A stretch of 64,000 bases of DNA from Undaria pinnatifida (Eukaryota; Sar; Phaeophyceae; Laminariales; Alariaceae), in contig JABAKD010000020.1 of the NCBI GenBank assembly GCA_012845835.1, positions 14,784,471 through 14,848,470 of the forward strand, read 5' to 3'. Below are positions 48,801 to 59,000 of this stretch, one piece after another. Both the position numbers and the translations under genes were made by a program. The notes below the pieces were generated by a model. That model worked only from the letters and a program-made list of their open reading frames with translations, had not been told where the DNA came from and did no database searches. Each line of letters opens with the position of its first letter. The first letter of the stretch is position 1.

Positions 48801-51800
48801 CCTGCACGATGCTCGCCGCATACTCCTCCTTCTCCTTGGATGGGTTGGTGTCGTCGAAGCGGACGATCATCTTTCCCCCGTAGTGCTGCGCGTAGTACTG
48901 GTTCAGCAGGCACGCCTTGACGTGTCCAATGTGCAGGTACCCCGATGGCTCTGGCGGGAACCTCGTCACCACCTGCTACAGAAAGTTCCATGAATATACA
49001 GGGGGGTGTGATCAATATCATGCATGGCCATAGCCCGGTCGCCCGGGTGGTCTAGTGGCTAACCTCGAACACTCTACTAAGGTTGGAGTCAGGGGTTCGG
49101 ATCTCGGTAAGGAGATCGTTAGTTCTAGAGACACCAACCGCCGAGGGCGTTTTTATAGCGCGGGTAAAGCACCATTCGACGCGAGTCGACGTGGGAAGAA
49201 AGTGCTGAAGTCTTCTCGCGTTACCATAAGACGAAGGCGCGTTGCCATAGTGGGCACGGGAGGGGGGAGAAGAGCCTGCGTAGTGACCCTACTGGATCCG
49301 AGTTTACGTGTAGGGAGGGAGAAGAAGAAAGATCAGTGCGAAGATAATAGATGGGATGAGTAAAAAAAAAGATGTATGCATACACCCTCGCATTCCTATT
49401 GATGCACTGCCGGGACGGAGCATGCACAGGAGGGGGGGGGGGAGGGGGGAGGGGGGAGGGGGGGGGGGGGGGCGTACTCATTTGTTGCTTGCCTTAGTCA
49501 TTTGACCATTGACCACGCATCCTTTTCGAGACGGAGCACCGTTCCTACTCCTAATAGAGACACCTCCAACATTTGGGCGCTCATTACGCTTCTTTCATAC
49601 ATTACAGTACATAGAAACTGTTTGCTCATCCTATCCCCGTCCTGTTTCGCCGTCTGCGGCCACCATCTATCTCCTAGGATAGCGATCGTTTTCTCGCTAC
49701 TCTCTAGTCTACCAAACTCTTCCATGTCACATACGTCAAATTTCCTCATCTCCTTCTCTGACGCATCCCGTTCCTCCTTGTATATTTTACATTCTCCTAC
49801 TATGTGAGTCCTACTCGCTATTGTTGTGCCACACGGGCACATCTTTGTAGCCACGTCCTCCTCCTCCCGACTACTGGTATATCTCTCTTCTTTCTGGTAG
49901 GCCCAGGTCCCCTGCTCAAAATCACAGTTTCAGCTTATTCGCGTAGTCAATAAGCCGTGCAGATACGTTATATTCCAATATCTTCCCTCAAGCCCCGGCA
50001 TATCTCTAAGTGCCTCTTCTCTTTCACCTTATTTCTTAGCGCTAGCTTTTCCCTTCTATTATTTCCTTTACTTCTGTCTTGTACCCGCCAAACTTCTCTA
50101 CAGACAGCACCTCTTCTTGGTCTCCCCCTAAACCCTTCAATATTTTCTCGACTACGTTATCCTACCTTATTCCAGGTCGCCCTTTAGTTGTTTTCTCCCA
50201 TACAGCCCTATTATCTATGGCTGGCAACCTCTGTTCTGGCATATTATTTACTTTATATTGCTATTTCACTTTCCTCGTGTCCCTGTTTTAAGTGGATACA
50301 TTCCTAGTTCTGCTCTTAATACTGTATTACTCGTCGTACTTGAGCATCCTGGTATTTTTTTAGCTGCTGTCATCTGCACTGTTTCCACTTGTTTCACGAA
50401 CTTCGCGTTCCCTTCCCATATATCTCCTGCACATTCTAACTTTGGTACAATCACATCAATCAGTAATACATCTTTTAATCCTAGTGTCAAGGTGCGGGTC
50501 TGTTAGTATCGCATCCCTCCTGCCTGCTTGTGATGTACCCTTTCCTATTACTTTCGCTATGTGTGCATCCCAAGAGCAATCCTTTGAGATCTCTACGCCA
50601 AGGTACGTATACTGGTCTACGCTCGGTAGTTCATCTTCTCCACTTCCATTTGAAATTTACCGGATTCACCTTATCTTCTGCCACATACAACTACTTACTG
50701 CGTACTTTTTCACGTTCGCTTTCACTCTCCACTTCCTAGTGTACTCTAGTGCTATCTGTTTCTGCGATCCTTCGGGTGTTTCTGATATCCCCACGAAATC
50801 ATCCGCAAGCATCAACCCCGACACCGCATCTTCTCCCATCGTGACTCCTTGTTTTGCTGCTTCGACTGCTACTATCATGTCGCACAGGAGGGGTGGGGGG
50901 GTATGTGACCCTGGATCTGAGGTAAGAAAAGGGAGGGACCTGAAGAAAAACACGCAAAGGCAATAGACCGGAAATGAGAAAAAAAGAAGGAAAAAAAAAA
51001 GACAACACGTTTTTACATTTGCACATCTTCAACATCTTCACGTTGACTGCTACTCTGGTACACTTCGTAATTCGAATAATTTGGAGTACATGATGAAATA
51101 TCGTTGACACAAAAACACCTTTTCGTCGCTAAATTTGGTGTCGTTTTGTGCGTCGATGCACTCATCGGCGGACGAAAACGTGACAATATGAAAAAGGGTG
51201 GTACATACACAAACGCCTTTTGTTTTGTCTAGTGTGGTCGGTTGATCTCGCAGATGACGAAAACGTTCCAATTCGAAATCACAACAAACACACACATAGA
51301 AGAAAACCCCAACACCACAAAAAAAAAAACAACCCGACTAGAGACAAATCAAAGCCCAAACCAAAACCAACAACCAAAACTCAAAACCAACAACCAAAAA
51401 CGGTATCATGCAATTAGATACACGTCTCCCTCCCTCCCCGCAACATCCCTCCATCGCTCACCTGCCCCTCGATGGCACCTTCCAGCGGGGGACAACCTTG
51501 CGCCAGCTTCTTGGCCGGCTTGCCTCCAGAAGGGAGACCACGGCTAGTGGACGACTTTCCTTTGTTCCCCTTGTTTTTCAAACAAAAACAAACCACAAAA
51601 ACAAACATGCAACATACGTAAAAAGAAGAGAAGCAGCAGCACTTACCAACAAAAAACGAAGGACAACATCACAGCAGCAGCGGCACCGCAGCAGCTGCGG
51701 CACTCACGACGACCTACCACTCGTCGTACTGTTGTACTTCGAAGTACACGACGCAACTGCAGTATGTACTTCATGCAACTGCAACTGCAACTGCAACTGC

Positions 51801-51998
51801 AACTGCGGCCGGTAGACCTTACCACGTACTCAACAACTCCAGGTACTACGCTTCACGCACACTGCGAACGAGACGAAGATGACTATGGCCCGAAATAAGC
51901 AGTAGTTCCCAAAACTTCGGGTTAAAGTTAGCAATAGGAGAGCAACTACTTGCAGTCCATGGACTGCAGGTCTTAGCCGACAAAGGCTTACGGCAGGG

Positions 51999-52031
<33 letters not shown>

Positions 52032-55000
52032 ACCCTCCTTTTTTGAATTCGAGCTTGGGCCACTCGCATGACGAGCGAGTGAGTGACTCGCATGACGAGT
52101 GACTCTGTACCTCGCGGACCAAGAGACGCTAGGCGATCTGCTTGGCGCTGCGTAGCTGAACGTTCCATTGCGGACTAATGTCGCAAAAGTAAAACAGCAC
52201 GGAAGATCACGGAAGATGGAACATCAACACCGCAGAGGAACAAAGGGGGTCCCTCGCGCGCGTGACGCCGAGCCACTGAGTTCTCCCGAAAGTGCCCCCC
52301 GGTTACTATAGCAGCCTTGGTCAACTGCAGTCCACACGCTATTCCACTAACCCTATCCCTACCCCTTCCCCCATACGTCGGTAACCACCGGGTGGGAGCA
52401 GGGTGGCCAATGGGATCCGATCCGGATGGGATGAGGGTTGAGGTGTTGGCCAATCAAAAATGAAGGTGCGGTTTATTGAGCACCCCGTCTCAACCATTTC
52501 AACCCTAGCACACAAAAACACAATAATAGTAATAGGGTGTGGACTGTGCTTGAGTTCCACAGTCCATACGTTGTAACTAGGGGTCTTGTACAGAGGTAGG
52601 GTGATGGCTGCATTCATATCGTACACAGCGATCATCAACTATTGCATTAATAGTGTACATGCAGGTGGTGAGACGCCCACGGACATGACTAGCCCTATAC
52701 ATTGATTGGTTGATTGGATTGGGACTAGGTTTTACTTATATCTTATATCCATATCGTATGTAGACCCTCAACCATAGTCGATGCGAGTCGACCAGGGAAG
52801 AAAGTGCTGTTGTACCCTTCTCGCGATAAAACTGAAGCCGCATGCCGTAGTGGGGAGGGGGGAGACGATCCTGCTTCGTGACCCTGAATCTGAGTTACTT
52901 CTATCAATAGGGAAATAACGCGAAGATAATACATGGGATGAGCAAAAAATAAAAATAAAAATAAAAATAAAATAAAACAAAACAAAAAAAAGGAATAGTG
53001 TAGACTACGTGGAGTAAGGAGCCCACGGAGAGGATTCGCCTTAAACATTGGTTGATATGGTTGGGGTTTGGGTTGGGATGAGTTTTTCTCTTATCGAACA
53101 CGGTAAACCGCAACCATGTAAGAGTCGAATAACTGACGGTAAAGTGCCCTCGCTGCCGCGCAGCACTCACCGCCCCGCCACCGCCGGACTTGGACAGCGC
53201 CATAACCGCCCCCTTTGCCGCAGACACGGCTTTAACGCCTGACACCATGGAAAACCAACGCGAGAGGTTCGCGAGCGCCTGCAAAAATCATGTTCGAAAA
53301 AAAGGGTTTTGGGGGAAGGTAGAGGGTGTGTGGGGGGAGGGGGGGAGGCGAGGTTGGGGGGAGGTGGGTGGAGGATTTATGAGGGGCTTGGGTGGGGGTG
53401 GGTTGTGGGGTGGAAGGTGGGGGTTGGGGGGAAAATGGGGGGACGGGGGGAAGATTGGTTCACACGCTGGACCAACTTGCATTACTTTTCCTACCCCCCT
53501 TCCCCCACCCCAACAGAGGACGAGTGCGACCACACACGCACACGGGCGGCGACAGGGCAATGTGCGAGGACGATCAAGTACGCCTGTCTTGTTTGTGCTT
53601 CGATAAGGCGAATCGGGATGAGGGGGGGCTGGGTTGGGTTGGGTTGGGTTGGGTTGGGTTGGGTTGGGTTGGGTTGGGTTGGGTTGGGTTGGGTTGGGTT
53701 GGGTTGGGTTGGGTTGGGTGGGGTCGGGTTGGGTCGGGTTGGATCTGGTTTCTCACCTTGGGAGGGGCGTATCGCGTGCGTGACAGTCCCGCGTAAACGG
53801 CAACGTCCGCCAGGGAGAGCTCGTGCCCGGCTAGGTAAGTCCTGCAGCCACGAGTGAGGGGGGAGGGGAAAGGACGAGGGGGCGGGGGCGGGGGGGGCTT
53901 AAATGCAAAGCAACCAAGAAACATACAATCATGCCGATTTTTAGTCCTTTCGTTTGTCTAGTTGTACGTGTGGACTCCGACAAGAACGCTTTCTAAGGTG
54001 CTTTGACCTCGCCTCCACCCCACCGCCACTCCCCCCGCCCCGCCTCCGTGCCCTCTTGAGAGGCCGAAAAAGTAGAAACAGCGGGATCAAGACGCCGCCA
54101 GATCACAACCAACTTCTGCCAAGACGGGATTGATGCTGTCCCAAACATGCCTCCTCTCCTCCCCCCTCCTCTCCATACCCCCTCCACCGTCTCTCCCCAC
54201 CTCCCGTCTTCTCTCCCCACTCCTTCCCTCCCCCCCCCATCCCCCTTTTGTCGGGCCCCGGGTCTTTCTTTCAAAACCAAAAACTCTACGATTTACTATA
54301 TAGACCGAGGTTCGGGGTACACCCTGAAGTATCACGGACATCTCTCTTACGACCTCCCCCCCAACCCCCCCCCCCCCCCCCCGCGCGCTTTCCCAAGGGG
54401 TCTCCCGTCAAAAACCACTACCCCTCTGCATAACGAGGAACTCTTTTTACTATACAGTATACGATTACGGATTTTTTTTTGCAATATATATAATTCGACG
54501 TCTGACAAATATTTCCACGAAATTCTCGATCTCACAGCAGAGGAAATTTCTTAACTGTCCTAAAAACACCCTCTGTGATACAGTACCAGGTACCGGGTAC
54601 GGTACAAAGCTTATACCCCATCTGCACGATATGGTACCATACCTCGGAGCGAGATGAGCGTCCAGCGTACCCTCCAGCTCCGTTAGGTCGCGTGTGAGCG
54701 ACAGGTCCAGCCACTGGTCCGCCACGGACACCTCCACCGGGTCCGAGCCTCCCAGCAGACCGCACCCGCCAACGCCAACACCATCAGTGGCAGCACCAGC
54801 GGCAGTCCCAGTGGCATCGGTGGCGCAACGGGCGACGTAGCGGGCGATGGCGACATCTCCAGAGATGCTTCGACCGTCAGGCAGTCGGAGGCAAGGTAGC
54901 GCCTCCTGAGACAAGTAGGACAGAGATATAGGAGATAGATGATATATAGAGAGAAAGAGAGAGAGAGCGATTCAGAACGCCATCACCACCTTTCTTTTTC

Positions 55001-56052
55001 TACCAGACTGGCTAAAAAAAAAAAAGTCATCGCGAGGCCATGCAAAGACACGGAAGGCCAACGCAAAAGCCAAACTTGGCAACGCCCACATCATAAACTA
55101 CCCGTCTCGCGAACAAAACGAAGCTCCTCAGCACCCAAAGCACGGCCCTAGCCCTACGGAAACACCTCGTCGACATCAAACCTCCCGTGTGAGGAACAAA
55201 CCAAAACTCGATTCCTTCCAAAGGAAAAAACAAGCCACTTGTGGAAACCCTGGCGCAAATAACGCAGTGCGAACCCCCCCTCTCCCCTCACCACCTGACA
55301 CAACAAACAAAAAAGCCAAGCAATAAAGAAACCCTGGGGCGCATGAAGTAGCGTAAGTCCCCTCCCCCATCCCCCCACCGCCTACCCCCCCCCCCCCCCC
55401 CGCGCTCCCTACCCCTCCCCTCTAAAAAAAAATCACGCACCTCGCCAATGACGAAGGACAACTTCGTTCCCGTCAAGGAGCACGCCGCGTAGGCGACCAC
55501 GGGGGGTATCGCGGCGCAAAAGCTAACTCCCCCCTGCGGTGGTCCCACGGAGGCCTTGGGAGCGGTCGCGGGACGGGGTGCAGACGCGGCTTTCGCGCCC
55601 GAAGGCAGAGCCCTAGGAGCGGCGGCGGCGGCAGCGGCAGGAGGAGCTTCGGCTGCCGCGGCACCCCCCCCCGCCTTGTTTGCGGCCTTTGCGGCCACTT
55701 TCTGGGCCTTCTTCGCCTCTCTCTGTTGCTCCTGTGTTAGAGGATGGTGTGTGTGTTTTCGGGGGTGGGTTGCGAAGATGGACCGCGTGTATTATCGCGG
55801 TCCGTGCATCGGTTGAGGACGTTGAGGACAGAGAGAGGGGACGCGCGGGGGGGAGGGGGTTAGAGACAAGGCTAACGTCGACATAAAAAACACGAGGAAG
55901 AAGGAACGACTCTACAACAACACCAATAATTACAACAGCAACAATAGCGGTACGCATAAGCTGGAAGAAAGAACACAGCACCTTCCATACCATACCCCCC
56001 CTCCGCACCCTCTATCTACTTTTCCCATGCTGCGAGGTATTTCGCACGCGCA

Positions 56053-56083
<31 letters not shown>

Positions 56084-59000
56084 CCCCTGGGGGAGGAACG
56101 CCTATCGCGGTAATAAAACAATTCATGCCCATAAAATACGTATACCTGGTATATACCAGATGTAATACTACTGCAACAACTCCCCCCCGTCTATAAAAAA
56201 ATATGATTTTGATCATGCGTGATACGAGTATGTCCCCTGCCCATCACCCCAATCACGGCGGGCTCGCATTGCCTACGCCACCGCAGTAGCAACAAAACCA
56301 AACCATACCAAGAGACACTGCTGTTGGGCGCCGCGCAACCCGCCCGACACCCATCAACGAAAACAAAAATCAGCCGGGCTTTCCCCGCCAAATATGCTTT
56401 CTAAAAAGGAATCCTGACAGCATTTTTTTTAAGCGCGCGCACCGTCGGTCTGTTCCTCCAATAGCCACCGCGTCGTCCCTGTCCAGATGAACAGCAGGTA
56501 CAGCGCCAGTATATGACAGCACAAGCACAACAGTGCAGCGGTACGGCACGCAAGTAGAACAGTACGGTACTGCAACACAGCTTTAGGACAGCACTGCTGT
56601 AATACAACGGCATGATGCAGTGCGGCACCGCAGTAGACTGCACAATCCAGTACAATACAGTACGCAGTACAGTAGCACAGTACAGCAAACACAAGCATGG
56701 TACCGTGTGGTACAGTAGCCTAGTACTACTGCAGCATAGTGTAGCAGCGGTACAATACTGCTGGTGGTACAGCAGTATCACAGCACTATGAGGTACAGCA
56801 ATACAGCGGCACACAGAGAAGTACTAGTGTAGCAGTCCAGCAGCAGTCCGGCAACATACAGTTTTCAACCGTTTCACTTCTGCCACCCAAAACCCATAAA
56901 AACCCACGATTTTTTTGCCCAACAGAGATTATAACCCTTTCACTATGATGCTGCAAAAATTGTCCCACACCCAAAGTCCACGTAGTTTGCCCCAAACACA
57001 TCGTGTGCACAATTAAGAAGGGCTTAAAAAAAAATTAAAACGCATCAGCACAATGACCCAGAAGAACTCGTGGTACAGCGGCACAGTCGTGGTTCCTCGT
57101 TCATGCCGTGCCTTGTCAGATGACAAGAACCGCACTAAAGTGGGACCCCGAACAATCCCTTGATGGTGCGGTGTTCTCTATACAGGACGAGGCTATGACG
57201 AACGACGATGACCGCACTCAACAGGGACTCGCACTAAAGGGCACCGTACTAACACGAGGCCTCCACAAGTCGCTAGCCTCGTTGCTTTGCTTCGGCGCCT
57301 TTCTCAACAAACCCACGTTACGAAAGTCGCCCAAAACAAAAAAAGTGGAAGGTACTCGCTGCTTCCTGGAAGAAACGGCATGCAGTAGAGGTTCCTCTAT
57401 AGTGCCGGTATGTGCACTATAGAGATAAACACCGGCACTACAGCGGCAACCGGCACTACTCCGCACGCTACCGCTACTTGTGGTTTCCATCTGTGCCATT
57501 TGATGTCACAGGCACTATATCGGGCGACCGGCACTACTCAATCAGCACTACAGAGGGACCCCAACGTCGATTTTTGAAACACTACTGGTGTAGATACATC
57601 CATAAGACCTTCAAACCGCAAAACGCACCTTCTTGCTCTTCTCCCCGGGAGCTCTTTCTGGGGCCGGTGTCTTCGCCGGTCCCTTGGTCTTCTTTGCGGG
57701 CTTAGGAGGGTCGTACGGAACGCCTCCATTCAGGCCAGCGAACACCTCCTTGGCCGCCAACAGGTCACCCTATCATATAAAAATATATATGTTGGCGTGC
57801 GTGCGTATAGACGAGTAGACGTACGCATAAATAAGTAGGCGTGTATCCTCAGAGACATGTAGGCGTGTGTGCGCATAGCTAAATACGCGTGCGTGTTATA
57901 GATACGTAGACGTGCGTGCGTATATATATATACAACTGGGAGTGCGTGCGTGTAGATAAGTACGGGTGAATGAGTATATATATAAGTAGGCGTGCGTGTG
58001 TGCGTGCGTGCGTGCGGCGAGGACGGTTTCGGTTCGGTTCGGTATGGGGTGAAGCAAGCGAGCGGGTGGGATTGCGGGTAGGCCACGGGGACAGCCGGGA
58101 ACAGGTAGATGGTGACTTGCGCTGCTGCTATTGTGGTGGTTTTGCTGGTGGCAGCGGTCGTTGGTGATGTTGGTGGTGATCGTAGTGGTGGTGGTTGTAG
58201 TTGTGGTAGTGGTAATGGTGGTATTGGTGGTGGTGGTGGTGGCGGTGGCGGTAGCGGTGGTTTGACACCGCTAGTGCTGGTGCTGCTGTTGCCACTGTTT
58301 TCGCGGATGATTGCTGTTCCGGTGTGCGTCGATCGCCAGGTCGGTTCGCCGTGCGGGGCAGTGCCCCCTTGACACCCCTAAATAATAGCACCCCCCGGGA
58401 GTATGATACCCAACTATTTCAGCCTGCGGTGGAGGCACGGACATGCACTGATATCCATGCAACCATTAATCTTGGTATCTCACAGGGAAAACCAGCAATT
58501 ACAGCATGGGACCACTGCATGGTTGAGCTGTTGTGAGGCATTACGTTCGTTTGTCACCACACGCTTCCGGTCAATGCGTGGGCCGCCCCCCCGCCTCGAT
58601 GGCCCGCCGGGCCAACCAGCACCAGCCTCGAGTAAGCGTGCAGGCATGCATACCGTGTAACGCGCAAGACAACACACCTGCTGCGAACTTTCGAGTCGAT
58701 GAGCTCTACAACAAGGGGGGTGCGCACAGCGAAAATAACGGTTTTGGAACGATCCGGTCGAAATCTCTCACCAAAAACCATACGCATCGCTCGGCGGTTG
58801 AGCTTTCTCCTCAGTCGAGAGAATCAGCTTTGGAATTCGCCCGAAGGGGTTTGAGACTCCAGAAGGGAGAAAATGACAACGGAAATTGACGACGATGAAA
58901 ATGGTGTCCGAGCGACAACAATGACAAGGCTCTTACCGGACGGGGGCAAGATGATTCAGCTCGTATTGCTGCGTACTCACGCCTCTGGTGAACGCCTGAA

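Noticed and set aside
49034-49110. Possible tRNA gene
   Set aside because: A-box-like and B-box-like sequences are present, but no cloverleaf forms by eye and the segment continues into a SINE body with an A-tail.
53631-53740. Telomere-like repeat
   Set aside because: The unit is GGGTT, not TTAGGG or TTTAGGG, and it lies within an intron.
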